Positions 1 through 6,684 of a stretch of 11,497 nt of DNA are shown piece after piece (the stretch's first letter is position 1; each line of letters opens with the position of its first letter). This stretch comes from Hyphomicrobiales bacterium (lineage in GTDB: Bacteria > Pseudomonadota > Alphaproteobacteria > Rhizobiales > OSC116), in assembly GCA_013214985.1 (NCBI GenBank), contig JABSRY010000039.1, positions 1 through 11,497 on the forward strand, in the 5' to 3' direction. The notes under the pieces were generated by a model. The model worked only from the letters and a program-made list of their open reading frames with translations, made no database searches and was not told the DNA's origin. A program made the translations under genes and the position numbers.

Positions 1-359
1 CATTTCGCCACTAAAACCTCAAGCGTAATATCTTCTAAAGTCCTGGTCTTTTTTGCCTTCGCTTCCTTGCTAAAATCAACCGCATGGCCAGTTAATGTAA
101 ATTGATAAGCACCATAATCATAGGACACCTCATTCAATTTATAATCGCCAAATGTAGCTTGTGAGCCATCCAAATAACCAATTGTAGCTTTGCATTTTTT
201 ATCTTTGATAATTGGCCATAATGCCAAGCCGTTTGGATCAGCTATAGTGGCAGTAATGCTATCGGCTTTTGCGCCCACTTCATCATGGATTGCAACAGAA
301 ATTGATCCGCCAATAGATTTGCCATCAATGGTAAATGTAAAAAAAGGCATCAATCCCAT
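1..359 (-). CDS. D: Late control / tail protein gpD, N-terminal part (cut by window edge)
   Basis: This is the first 119 or so codons of a P2 gpD-like protein; the rest lies beyond base 1. gpD is a structural baseplate-hub protein related to T4 gp27 that carries the spike. The visible part reads MGLMPFFTFTIDGKSIGGSI, followed by a stretch like the gpD family with ADSITATIADPNG, then GDYKLNEVSYDYG and the TGHAVDFSKEAKAKKTRTLE segment that resembles the P2 RSADF...R.GSW.D.TL region. Two starts are possible: the ATG at 359, preceded by a GGGGG-type ribosome site seven bases away, and the ATG at 350, which overlaps the TGA stop of gpX as TGATG. I chose 359 for the better spacing. Gene order U-X-D matches P2. 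Identification rests on sequence resemblance plus order. Confidence 0.85.
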   Translation of the reverse strand, partial: MGLMPFFTFTIDGKSIGGSISVAIHDEVGAKADSITATIADPNGLALWPIIKDKKCKATIGYLDGSQATFGDYKLNEVSYDYGAYQFTLTGHAVDFSKEAKAKKTRTLEDITLEVLVAK

Positions 360-583
360 AGATTTACCCCCTGAGATTTAACCAATTCTGGCAATGATGG
401 GAGGAAAATAGTTAAAGGCGTTTTAAATGGCTGTTTAATAGCTGCTAAATGCGGATTTGAAACATAGATAAATTCAAGAATATCCGATAATTCGTCAGAT
501 TTAATATCATAATGGCGATAGATGATTTGATCTAAACGCTCGCCATTTCTTACCCTATAATTTATTGGATCACGTTTGGTCAT
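350..583 (-). CDS. X: Tail protein gpX (LysM-like)
   Basis: This 77-residue protein is the P2 gpX counterpart, a small tail protein with a LysM-like fold that is needed for tail assembly. The visible family signature is VRNGERLDQIIYRHYD near residues 11-26 (a LysM-like 'gdrLD.I...hYG' opening), followed by VYVSNPHLA-like text (YVSNPHLAA, residues 41-49) and an IFLPSLPE strand near residues 59-66, where family members carry 'i.LP'. P2 X is slightly shorter. The start has a GGGGAG ribosome site about ten bases upstream, overlapping the stop of gpU. Its end overlaps the start of gpD, so the two are probably translationally coupled. LysM folds usually bind glycans, but in this tail family the domain seems to be structural. 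Confidence 0.93.
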   Translation of the reverse strand: MTKRDPINYRVRNGERLDQIIYRHYDIKSDELSDILEFIYVSNPHLAAIKQPFKTPLTIFLPSLPELVKSQGVNLWD

Positions 584-598
584 TTTTTTACAACTCCC

Positions 599-970
599 CT
601 AAACCTTTATCAATTCAACAGTGAACTCTACCTTTTGCGGCATATTCCCAGCTAATAAATGACTTTTTGAAGATGACACAGAACGCACCAACCAAAAGCC
701 AAACACCGAGCCAGACCAACTCACCATCATCAATGGAATGAATGAACCAGCCTGAGCCTCAAATGCAGCCAAAGCAGCTAAGCCACCATGCTCAAACGGG
801 TAAAACACCCCTTCAAGTGTTTTGGTTTGTTCCCCACGTCCAAGCAGTTGTTGACCCGTAGCACCTGCGACATATTCTTGAGCCGCAAATCGCACGTCAA
901 TTTGTTCTGATATAGATTGATAAATCGTGTCGCCAATTTCAAAAGTAAAATCACCTAATCCCATAAACAT
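599..970 (-). CDS. U: Tail protein gpU (tail completion/terminator-like)
   Basis: This 123-residue protein matches the P2 gpU family (Phage_P2_GpU). Seen directly: the opening MGLGDFTFEIGDTIYQSISEQ corresponds to the family's 'M..LG.F.F....pyq.l..q'. It then has LLGRGEQTKTLEGVFYPFEHGG (residues 43-64), the family 'G.g.d.itl.G..yP...gg' core, and a closing PQKVEFTVELIKV strand. P2 gpU is longer; this copy is close to the length of the core domain. The ATG at 970 has GGGGAG eight bases upstream, inside the last codons of the tape-measure gene. gpU proteins are thought to act at the head-proximal end of the tail tube. The position between T and X agrees with P2. Confidence 0.93.
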   Translation of the reverse strand: MFMGLGDFTFEIGDTIYQSISEQIDVRFAAQEYVAGATGQQLLGRGEQTKTLEGVFYPFEHGGLAALAAFEAQAGSFIPLMMVSWSGSVFGFWLVRSVSSSKSHLLAGNMPQKVEFTVELIKV

Positions 971-972
971 AA

Positions 973-3483
973 TTAAAACTCCCCATCTGCAAGGGCTTCA
1001 CCCTGTTTAACAGCTTGCACGGCATGAACACCAATGGCTTGGCCAACTGCTGCAGGACTGGCGTTAGATTTCATATTGACGATGATATGATTGACAACAC
1101 TGATCTTTTTTTCATATTTTCTATTGTCTTGAGATTGATCAAAATCATTGTCAATATTGGTGGTGGCAAGTTCAACGGTATCAGGCTCGGCCAAGGGTGT
1201 TTTTAATGCCGCAAGTTCAGCGATTAACATTGATAATCTATCTGTCGAAATGGCCTTTTCTAAACGGCCAATAATGGCGTTAAATTGCTCTAAATTAATG
1301 TCGCCCATACCAACCGCCCGCGCGGCTTCTTTTACAGGTTTTGACAACGAACTAATACCAAGGCTTTTAAGCTGTGTTAATGCAACATCCCATTTATCAA
1401 AATCCATTGGTAAATTATAAAAAGCTTGTGGATCCCATTTTTTAACGGGTTTAGATTGAGGTATAGTGGTCGATTTTAAATGTTGATTTTCTTGATTAAC
1501 TAATGCGGGTTTTTTGGGTTTGTCTATTTTCTTTAAATCTTCACCTGTTGTGAATGTAATAGAGGGTAGAAAAGAACTCCAATCAATGCCATCTGATTTC
1601 TTGTCATCAGTTTTTGATATTACGGGTTTTGGTGTTGCTGGTTTTGGAATTTCAGATACTTCAATATAATCTGATACATTAGACTTGCCCGTAATTAGGT
1701 CAGTAAATGTATCATAAACCTTGCCCAGCCCATCAACATGCCAGTCATAAAATTTCGTTGCCATGTGACCCGAATATCCGCCCACTTCTTTGGCAGCATC
1801 CTTCGCTAATATGGCGGCCATTTCACTATTAGTTAAATCTGATCCTTTTCCTCTAACAAATTTAGCATCGGCAATATGAGCTTCTTTTTCGCTACGCTCT
1901 TTTGCTAAAATCTCTTTTCGTCTTGCCTTGCCCATTTCCTGCAAAACCACATCTTTGGCTTGAGCGTTTAAAGTCTTTTCAGCTGCAATGCTGTTTTTAT
2001 CATGAGCCAATGCCATATTCGTAACAACATCAAGATTTTCATGTGACTGGCCTTGATAGGTTTTTTCTTGTGATAAAATCAACTTACTTTTATCTTTCAT
2101 TGCAAAAAGCACACTTGCAGCCTCAACACCGCCAAAGGCCTCACTCATTTCAGCTTGCTCTTTAGCGTCCCATTTTTCTCCATAAGCCTTTTTTAGATTT
2201 TCGATAATTTTCACAAGCGGTAAAATCATATTATCTTTATCTAAGGTTTTAATCTTTTTGCCACTTTTGGAAAACCGAGCTTGTGCTTTAGCTATATTCG
2301 CCGCAAATGCTTTTAACATTGTGCCGACTTCACTGCCCTCAAGTTTTTCTTGCATGATTGCGCCAATTGCAAATTGTTCCGCCATCGGCATGCCGCTCAA
2401 AGTTAAACCCGCGCCCATGTTTTTAATCATGGCCTTCATTTGATCGCCATCAGTCTTATTATTCAGCACAACTTGCGACATTACATTGGCATAATATGTA
2501 GCAAACTCTTGATCGTTCAAATGCTTAAATTCATTTTTAAATGTACTATAACCCGCTATAAAGTTAGCGGCCATTCCTGCCACATCACCTTTAGTGGCTT
2601 TTGCAGTAATCGCCGCCGCTACTGTAAATTCACCTACAGAATTATCATCCATTTTTGGAAAAGTAGATGCCACACCATAAGCCGCATCTGCCGAGGCATA
2701 TGATGTAACCCCCGCAAATTTTAATTGTTGTTTTCTAAATTTATTGAGTAAGATTTCAGGGTCTTCTATCCCAACCGAGCTTAAAGCACCCGCCATTACA
2801 TCATTACGGGCGATTGCCTCAACCACGTTATCATAAGATTTATTAACAGCACCAGTAAATGCCATTAGTCCAAGACCACCAGCCAATGCGCCCATTTTTC
2901 GGCCACCTGCAAAGACTAAATTACCACTAGTCTTGGCAACTGATTTGAGTTTTGATTTTTTGTCATTTCGTTTATTTGGCTTGCCAGCACCCTTTATAAA
3001 TCGGCCTTTTGTATCTCGCGAACCAGTAGAAGCAACACCATTATTTATTTTTGTATTTTTCAAACCTCTTTGTTGCCGTGCCAACTCTTTGGCTGCAGCA
3101 GCTTCTTTTAATAATTTCTTACTGGCAATATCCGCACTACGCGCTAAAGCGTCTTGTTTGCGTTTTAAATCATTGGTTTGTCGTGCCGTAGCTTTAAATG
3201 AGCCAGTCACCTTCTTGGCTGCAGCATCTGTTTTTTTGAGTACCTTTGGTAGTTTAGTTTTTCCAAGTGCCTTAAAACCTTTATTCAGCTTTTTAGCATC
3301 TCCACCCAGTTTTTTTAATGAGATACCAGATTTTTTACTGGTCTTCTCGATGCGCTTTAAATCTTTAGCAGTCGCAATGCCACCCTTACCAAGCCCCATC
3401 AAGTCTTTTATAGAACGCTTGACCTCCTTTTTGAGACCTTTAGCATCTGCGGTAATAAGCAGTTCGGCTTTAAGATTTGACAT
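973..3483 (-). CDS. T: Tail tape measure protein gpT
   Basis: This 836-residue protein is the tape measure, which sits inside the tail tube, sets its length and is delivered during infection. The first 185 residues are strongly basic (about 52 Lys/Arg in the first 180 by my count) with helical Ala/Lys-rich runs. A glycine/alanine-rich hydrophobic stretch follows at about 190-212 (GRKMGALAGGLGLMAFTGAV). The TP901-type tape-measure core runs about 225-465 and includes MPMAEQFAIGAIMQEKLEGSEVGTMLKAF, the usual '..e..a.ai..m...G..g...gt.L' pattern. A Pro/Lys-rich linker lies at 612-682 and a hydrophilic C-terminus follows. The start has only a weak ribosome site and overlaps the E' stop by 14 bases, so coupling to E' translation is likely. 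The length is close to that of P2 T. Confidence 0.95.
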   Translation of the reverse strand: MSNLKAELLITADAKGLKKEVKRSIKDLMGLGKGGIATAKDLKRIEKTSKKSGISLKKLGGDAKKLNKGFKALGKTKLPKVLKKTDAAAKKVTGSFKATARQTNDLKRKQDALARSADIASKKLLKEAAAAKELARQQRGLKNTKINNGVASTGSRDTKGRFIKGAGKPNKRNDKKSKLKSVAKTSGNLVFAGGRKMGALAGGLGLMAFTGAVNKSYDNVVEAIARNDVMAGALSSVGIEDPEILLNKFRKQQLKFAGVTSYASADAAYGVASTFPKMDDNSVGEFTVAAAITAKATKGDVAGMAANFIAGYSTFKNEFKHLNDQEFATYYANVMSQVVLNNKTDGDQMKAMIKNMGAGLTLSGMPMAEQFAIGAIMQEKLEGSEVGTMLKAFAANIAKAQARFSKSGKKIKTLDKDNMILPLVKIIENLKKAYGEKWDAKEQAEMSEAFGGVEAASVLFAMKDKSKLILSQEKTYQGQSHENLDVVTNMALAHDKNSIAAEKTLNAQAKDVVLQEMGKARRKEILAKERSEKEAHIADAKFVRGKGSDLTNSEMAAILAKDAAKEVGGYSGHMATKFYDWHVDGLGKVYDTFTDLITGKSNVSDYIEVSEIPKPATPKPVISKTDDKKSDGIDWSSFLPSITFTTGEDLKKIDKPKKPALVNQENQHLKSTTIPQSKPVKKWDPQAFYNLPMDFDKWDVALTQLKSLGISSLSKPVKEAARAVGMGDINLEQFNAIIGRLEKAISTDRLSMLIAELAALKTPLAEPDTVELATTNIDNDFDQSQDNRKYEKKISVVNHIIVNMKSNASPAAVGQAIGVHAVQAVKQGEALADGEF

Positions 3484-3649
3484 TGCGCAACTTTTCTATT
3501 TGGTAAAAATAAAATATAAATTCTTCTATTGTCAGGCTTTCAATCTCAGCCTTTGACCACCTAAAATTAAAGGCTATTCTGGCGATGATTGTGCGGGTTG
3601 GTAAAGATAGTCTTTCCATCCCTTCGGCATAAAAACCGCGCCAGCCTTT
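3470..3649 (-). CDS. E': E' : -1-frame extension of the tail assembly chaperone (GpE-like)
   Basis: This open frame lies -1 relative to gene E, opens just after an in-frame TAA at 3652-3650 and ends at TAA 3472-3470 inside the tape-measure gene. Its C-terminal half reads ARIAFNFRWSKAEIESLTIE and continues EFIFYFYQIEKLRNVKS. This fits the short P2 GpE family pattern 'IA..F.W...e...m.l.el..w'. In P2, E and E' are joined by a programmed -1 frameshift, and here any slip in the overlap would yield a 141-residue E+E' product. Candidate slip sites are the A-rich AAA AAG (3651-3646) and G GTT TTT (3637-3631); neither is a perfect heptamer. A stand-alone start is possible at the ATG 3619-3617 (49 residues), but its AAGGG sits directly against the start codon. 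The protein identity is fairly sure; the exact slip site is not. Confidence 0.8.
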   Translation of the reverse strand, partial: KGWRGFYAEGMERLSLPTRTIIARIAFNFRWSKAEIESLTIEEFIFYFYQIEKLRNVKS

Positions 3650-3894
3650 TTAGTTTCATCAAATGCGTCATCATCCATTGCCTCAAACAAAGCACGGTCT
3701 TTGCCCGTCATATAAGACAGGCATTTAATATCAAATTCCAATGAAGCCTCAAAAGTCATATCTTCTGGTAAATCATCAATTAATTTTGAAATTTCCAACC
3801 GGTCTTTTACGGTCGGTTTTTTAAATTTAAAACCATCAATTTTTTGACCGTTAAAATCAAATGGCTTGTCTAATTTAAAGACTGTTTTTTCCAT
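3574..3894 (-). CDS. E: Tail assembly chaperone gpE
   Basis: This 106-residue protein sits between tube and tape measure, exactly where P2 has gpE, and resembles the small phage tail assembly chaperone family. It opens with KTVFKLDKPFDFNGQKIDGF, the family's 'v.L..p...dG..i..l..r.P' start, and continues KKPTVKDRLEISKL. An acidic helical part with LSYMTGKDRALFEAMDDDAF (from about residue 59) corresponds to the '...l.gl....l..ld..D...l' segment. It is thought to bind the tape measure together with the frameshifted E+E' form and is not expected in finished particles. The ribosome site is AGGTG about eight bases before the ATG. Frame-0 residues past about 88 (MPKGWKDYLYQPAQSSPE) would be replaced in the frameshifted form. 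Confidence 0.88.
   Translation of the reverse strand: MEKTVFKLDKPFDFNGQKIDGFKFKKPTVKDRLEISKLIDDLPEDMTFEASLEFDIKCLSYMTGKDRALFEAMDDDAFDETKKAGAVFMPKGWKDYLYQPAQSSPE
3631..3652 (-). promoter_or_regulatory. Candidate -1 ribosomal frameshift window
   Basis: Within the last third of E, the minus-strand codons act aaa aag (3654-3646) and gcg gtt ttt (3639-3631) lie in the first part of the E/E' overlap. Slipping one base back at either run leads into E'. Neither matches the XXXYYYZ rule fully: at AAA AAG the base before is T, and at G GTT TTT the valine codon would mispair. The site is inferred from the conserved E/E' arrangement and from where the -1 frame opens. Confidence 0.45.
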
Positions 3895-3931
3895 ATTCTT
3901 GCACCTAAATTATATTTTGAAATGCCTATCA

Positions 3932-3952
3932 GAAGCCCAAATAAAAGGCCTC
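3932..3952 (-). repeat. Inverted repeat between tube gene and gene E
   Basis: In the 72-base gap after the tube gene the minus-strand RNA can fold GAGGCC (3952-3947) with GGCUUC (3937-3932), a six-pair stem with one G-U pair and a nine-base U-rich loop. There is no U-run after the stem, so it is not a standard intrinsic terminator. It could slow transcript decay or reduce read-through from FII to E. Confidence 0.4.
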
Positions 3953-3966
3953 ATGACAGAAAGAGA

Positions 3967-4470
3967 TTAAAGACCGAGAAGTGTTTTCATTTTGGGGCGC
4001 ATGTCTTTGCCGCCAATAAACATCACCGCGCCATTCACATCGATTTCATGGATTTTTTCGCCGTCTTGCTCATATTTGTAATATTTACAAGCAATCTCAA
4101 AACTAGATTTAACCAGATTGTCACCGCTGATTTCATCCATTTCAGTGGCTTTAAGCAAGCCGCGCATGGTGGCCACAATACCGATTTCATTTTCTTCGTC
4201 ATCCATTGCATAGCCACGAATAGTAAATGCAGTATTAGGCGAAGGCGCTAGCGTTAAATATTTCTGAATGTCTTTATCCAAACCGATAATACTAAATTTA
4301 GCAACCAACACCTCATAACCAAGCTGAATTTCTTGATCAACCATACCGCCAGCACCGCGCCATGTTTCGGTTTTGGATTGTGGGATTGGAATACTCACAT
4401 TATCCAGTATTTGAAGCTTGCTAACACCGTCAATATGTAAGTTAGCGCCCAATATAATTTGTTTACCCAT
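3967..4470 (-). CDS. FII: Tail tube protein gpFII
   Basis: This 167-residue protein is the major tail tube protein; hexameric rings stack to form the inner tube through which DNA passes. It matches the P2 FII family in length (P2 about 172) and in visible features. These are ILDNVSIPIPQSKTETWRGAGGM near residues 21-43, corresponding to the family's 'p.l....e...agGm....'. A GYEVLVAKFSIIGLDKDIQKYL stretch follows (about 51-72), then FTIRGYAMDDE and a late EIDVNGAVMFIGGKDMRPK, which is the family's 'ei.IDv.n.v..v.G.D.l...r..lGl'. The protein ends TLLGL, also typical. A GGGAG ribosome site lies eight bases before the ATG, just after a predicted hairpin in the 49-base gap behind the sheath gene. 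Confidence 0.96.
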   Translation of the reverse strand: MGKQIILGANLHIDGVSKLQILDNVSIPIPQSKTETWRGAGGMVDQEIQLGYEVLVAKFSIIGLDKDIQKYLTLAPSPNTAFTIRGYAMDDEENEIGIVATMRGLLKATEMDEISGDNLVKSSFEIACKYYKYEQDGEKIHEIDVNGAVMFIGGKDMRPKMKTLLGL

Positions 4471-4483
4471 GTTTCAAACTCCC

Positions 4484-4512
4484 GTTTGTAAATTAAACTC
4501 GCAACTACAAAC
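4484..4512 (-). repeat. Inverted repeat between sheath and tube genes
   Basis: Seven-base perfect arms GTTTGTA (4484-4490) and TACAAAC (4506-4512) are separated by 15 bases in the 49-base gap between FI and FII. On the minus-strand transcript this makes a seven-pair hairpin that ends directly at the GGGAG ribosome site (4483-4479) of the tube gene. No U-run follows. It may influence tube translation or stabilise mRNA ends; this is inference. Confidence 0.45.
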
Positions 4513-4519
4513 CCGCTAA

Positions 4520-5710
4520 TTAAGCGGCTTTAAGTTGGTCAAATTCTTGTAAATAATAATCGCTATTGCGAGACATATAGAAACGCAAATCTTTCATTGG
4601 GGCTGGCACTTCTTGGTCAAAACTAACCGACAACGCACCTTGCATTAGCGCATCAATTGGGTTTAAACTTTTATCAAACCAAACCTCACCACCCAAAATA
4701 GCGCCGCCATTAATCATAATTCGAAGGAATGCACCAACCCGCTCAATCACCTCATGCGCAAGGCCAGACGTGTTTGGTTTATCCATTGCCCAGACAAATG
4801 CCTCTTCAACACTATCAGCAATTAAATCAGCCGTGCGGCGTACATTAATAAAGCGTTTTGACGTATCATTAGTCGCCATTTCATTACCCCAGAGCTTTAA
4901 ATCACCCTGAATAGAAACAATGCAATTCACTTGATTATTATCAAGATAAGTCGCTTCACTGTCTGGGTCTGATAATTTAAAATCAACGGCACGGTTAACG
5001 CCTGTAATGCCGTTTATAATTTGGTTACTAGGGCTATGATGTGTACCGACAGATTTATCACGCTTAACAATTAGCCCCGCCACAGCGCCCACTACAGATT
5101 TATCCAAACTAGTCTGACTAGCCGTGTCATAAATTTTAACGCTTTGTGCAATGATGTATGAGCGCTCATGGCCGTGTAAATCACGATAAGCAACCGCAGC
5201 TTCTTTACTGGTATTGGTTGCCTCTAAAATGCAAATACCGCGCAATTTATCGGCCATTGTCTGTAATGCAACCGCCGCAGGGTTTTTAAGCACGCCAGTA
5301 TAGGCCATTGTAAAACTAGGTGCGATTAAGATTTTCGGCTCTACTTTTACATTAGAAGATGCATCCAAAAAGCCATAAATACCCGTTTTAGTCGCCAGAT
5401 CACCAACCACATTAGCAAGCGTTGCAGCCGCATCTATGCCAACATCAATACGGCGCACAATAATAGTTGCACCGCCTTGTGCGAAAATACTTTCAATTTG
5501 AGTAAGCAACGTACCGTCGCGGCCAAGCTTTGCAGCTTGCTCCAAGTTACTAATGATAAGTATGTTTTCATCTAATGGAAATGCAACCGCATCCGCATCA
5601 GGCGCAGTACCGATGATACCGATTACCGATTGCTTAACCACTTCAATAGGTCTTGTGCCATTATCAAGTTCAATAACACGGATACCATGATGTTTTGCTA
5701 AAACTGGCAT
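4520..5710 (-). CDS. FI: Tail sheath protein gpFI
   Basis: This 396-residue protein is the contractile sheath subunit, the same length as P2 FI as I remember it. The N-terminus HHGIRVIELDNGTRPIEVVKQSVIGIIGTA (from residue 7) matches the P2 pattern 'HHGVQVLEINEGTR.I..V...I.G...TA', and FPLDENILI (44-52) matches 'FPLNKPVLI'. INGITGVNRAVDF (232-244), NCIVSIQGDLKLWGNEM (262-278, P2 'LIRRDGFRFWGNRT'), RRTADLIADSVEEAFVWAMDKP (291-312) and the DLRFYMSRNSDYYLQEFDQL tail (374-393) are the sheath C-terminal domain. The gene has the strongest ribosome site in the window (AAGGAG, seven bases before ATG), fitting a protein needed in large amounts. It begins the tube/sheath gene run after a 42-base gap containing a palindrome. 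Confidence 0.97.
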   Translation of the reverse strand: MPVLAKHHGIRVIELDNGTRPIEVVKQSVIGIIGTAPDADAVAFPLDENILIISNLEQAAKLGRDGTLLTQIESIFAQGGATIIVRRIDVGIDAAATLANVVGDLATKTGIYGFLDASSNVKVEPKILIAPSFTMAYTGVLKNPAAVALQTMADKLRGICILEATNTSKEAAVAYRDLHGHERSYIIAQSVKIYDTASQTSLDKSVVGAVAGLIVKRDKSVGTHHSPSNQIINGITGVNRAVDFKLSDPDSEATYLDNNQVNCIVSIQGDLKLWGNEMATNDTSKRFINVRRTADLIADSVEEAFVWAMDKPNTSGLAHEVIERVGAFLRIMINGGAILGGEVWFDKSLNPIDALMQGALSVSFDQEVPAPMKDLRFYMSRNSDYYLQEFDQLKAA

Positions 5711-5730
5711 AATATTCTCCTTCGTTTAAT

Positions 5731-5744
5731 GCCTTTTAAAAGGC
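5731..5744. repeat. 14-base perfect palindrome upstream of sheath gene
   Basis: GCCTTTTAAAAGGC is a perfect dyad in the 42-base gap between the DUF1353 gene and the sheath gene. On the minus strand it is the second of two TTTTAAAAG copies spaced 11 bases apart (5735-5752). As RNA it gives at best a five-pair stem with a UUAA loop. Minus-strand transcription meets no U-run after it; on the plus strand four Ts follow. It could be an operator-like dyad or an mRNA 5' hairpin; a terminator for this operon is unlikely. Confidence 0.45.
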
Positions 5745-5752
5745 TTTTAAAA

Positions 5753-6184
5753 TTAGTTTAATTTTTGCTTTAACGCTTTACTGAACTGATAGGCCGACAC
5801 CGCTTTATAAAATATCCAAGCTTTATATTTAGGCATACCAAGGGCTTTAAGTGCGGTGTAAAATTCAGCATCAATTTCTTTTTGCGATATCGATACAAAA
5901 TTCGCATCTGAGCCAGTTTCAAAACATTCAAGCTCTACCTTTTGGCATTTGCATAATTTATCATGCACCAACACCGCTTTTATATATGCCCAGCGCGGGG
6001 CGATTGGCCGCATAAAACCTGTAAACCTTGGCAACGTAACGCCATCGGTTTTAAAGCCAATATCAATGTCCACATATCGATTGCTATTTTTAGTACCAAT
6101 CCAATATCTAAACCCACTAGCAACTGTGGCGGTTAAGCCATCCGAGCTAATAATTAATGTGGGTTCATCCGTAAAACTAGACAC
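5753..6184 (-). CDS. DUF1353 family protein
   Basis: This 143-residue protein shows the DUF1353 signature: a strand-rich start, then DIGFKTDGVTLPRF (residues 41-54), the family's 'GF.TDg.S.Pr', then AYIKAVLVHDKLC (66-78), the family's 'a...HD.LY', with the HD pair at 74-75. A helical end follows in which the family normally has 'aD..f...m...g'. The family is common in phages and has no established activity that I know. The start is GTG at 6184, supported by GAGGAG eight bases upstream inside the last codons of the preceding gene. The TTTTAAAAG repeats begin at its stop codon. Its place between fibre genes and sheath corresponds to the spot where P2 carries accessory genes, so it may be a late accessory gene rather than an essential tail part. 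Confidence 0.85.
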   Translation of the reverse strand: MSSFTDEPTLIISSDGLTATVASGFRYWIGTKNSNRYVDIDIGFKTDGVTLPRFTGFMRPIAPRWAYIKAVLVHDKLCKCQKVELECFETGSDANFVSISQKEIDAEFYTALKALGMPKYKAWIFYKAVSAYQFSKALKQKLN

Positions 6185-6186
6185 GC

Positions 6187-6675
6187 TTAAAGCTCCTCTA
6201 CCAAGGCGGCAATAACAGCAGATGATTGAGCGTCAAGCTCTGGCCATAAGGCCGTTTCAATATCGGCATTCACATTTTGCTTTAAGGTTTTACCCAATGC
6301 CATTACTTCACCAACCCAACCACTAAGGGCTAAAATGGCGGCATGAATGGCTTTTTCTTGGGCAGTACGGTTTGAAGCTGATTTAGTATCAATCATGCTA
6401 AACTTAGCTTGAATATTTGACTGTGTTTGTAAGTTTTTGGTTTTTGAACTTAATATAACGCCAACTTTTGCACCCACTTTTTTAGCATGTAGTGCTAAGT
6501 GCCATGCTGCTAAATCATCAGCATCAATGGTTAATTCGCCACCATCAGTTATGCGGCCTTGTTCGGCTTCAAAAGCAATATATTCCGCGATTTCATTAGC
6601 AGCCTCTTCTGGTGTTGCTACAGTCGTAAAAGGAATAGATTGCCCATTCGCTATAATTCTAATAGTTTTTTGCAT
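6187..6675 (-). CDS. Unrecognised helical protein downstream of the tail fibre gene
   Basis: I do not recognise this 162-residue protein. It opens with a short strand pair (KTIRIIANGQSIPFTTVATP), then an acidic helix (PEEAANEIAEYIAFEAEQG, about 21-40). GGELTIDADDLAAWHLALHAKKVGAKVGV follows at about 45-73, then a Gln/Ser-rich middle, and a hydrophobic helix pair with AIHAAILALSGWVGEVMALG (about 109-128) ends it. No signal peptide, metal site or clear transmembrane segment is evident. It starts nine bases after the fibre stop, with AGGA overlapping that stop, and nearly touches the DUF1353 gene, so the three are co-transcribed. In P2 the gene after the fibre (G) encodes a fibre assembly chaperone; this protein could play that role, but only by position. 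Confidence 0.7.
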   Translation of the reverse strand: MQKTIRIIANGQSIPFTTVATPEEAANEIAEYIAFEAEQGRITDGGELTIDADDLAAWHLALHAKKVGAKVGVILSSKTKNLQTQSNIQAKFSMIDTKSASNRTAQEKAIHAAILALSGWVGEVMALGKTLKQNVNADIETALWPELDAQSSAVIAALVEEL

Positions 6676-6684
6676 TTTATATTC

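Noticed and set aside
2933..3556. Long plus-strand frame of 207 codons, rich in Phe/Leu/Ala
   Set aside because: It is antisense to the Lys/Ala-rich N-terminus of the tape measure; complementing Lys/Ala codons gives Phe/Leu/Ala text. No ribosome site or family match.
3909..3914. Perfect TATAAT on the minus strand just before gene E
   Set aside because: No -35 element at the right spacing, and it lies only about 15 bases from the E start codon; expected by chance in this AT-rich gap.
3922..4251. Plus-strand frame of 109 codons
   Set aside because: Antisense to the well-identified tube gene and the following gap; no recognisable product.
4480..4520. Possible Ogr-type TGT-N12-ACA late activator site in the sheath-tube gap
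   Set aside because: The TGT and ACA there are 17 bases apart instead of 12, and a late promoter inside FI-FII is not expected.
5731..5756. Palindrome followed by TTTT as an intrinsic terminator
   Set aside because: The T-run follows it only on the plus strand, where no gene is present, and the foldable stem is short and AT-rich.
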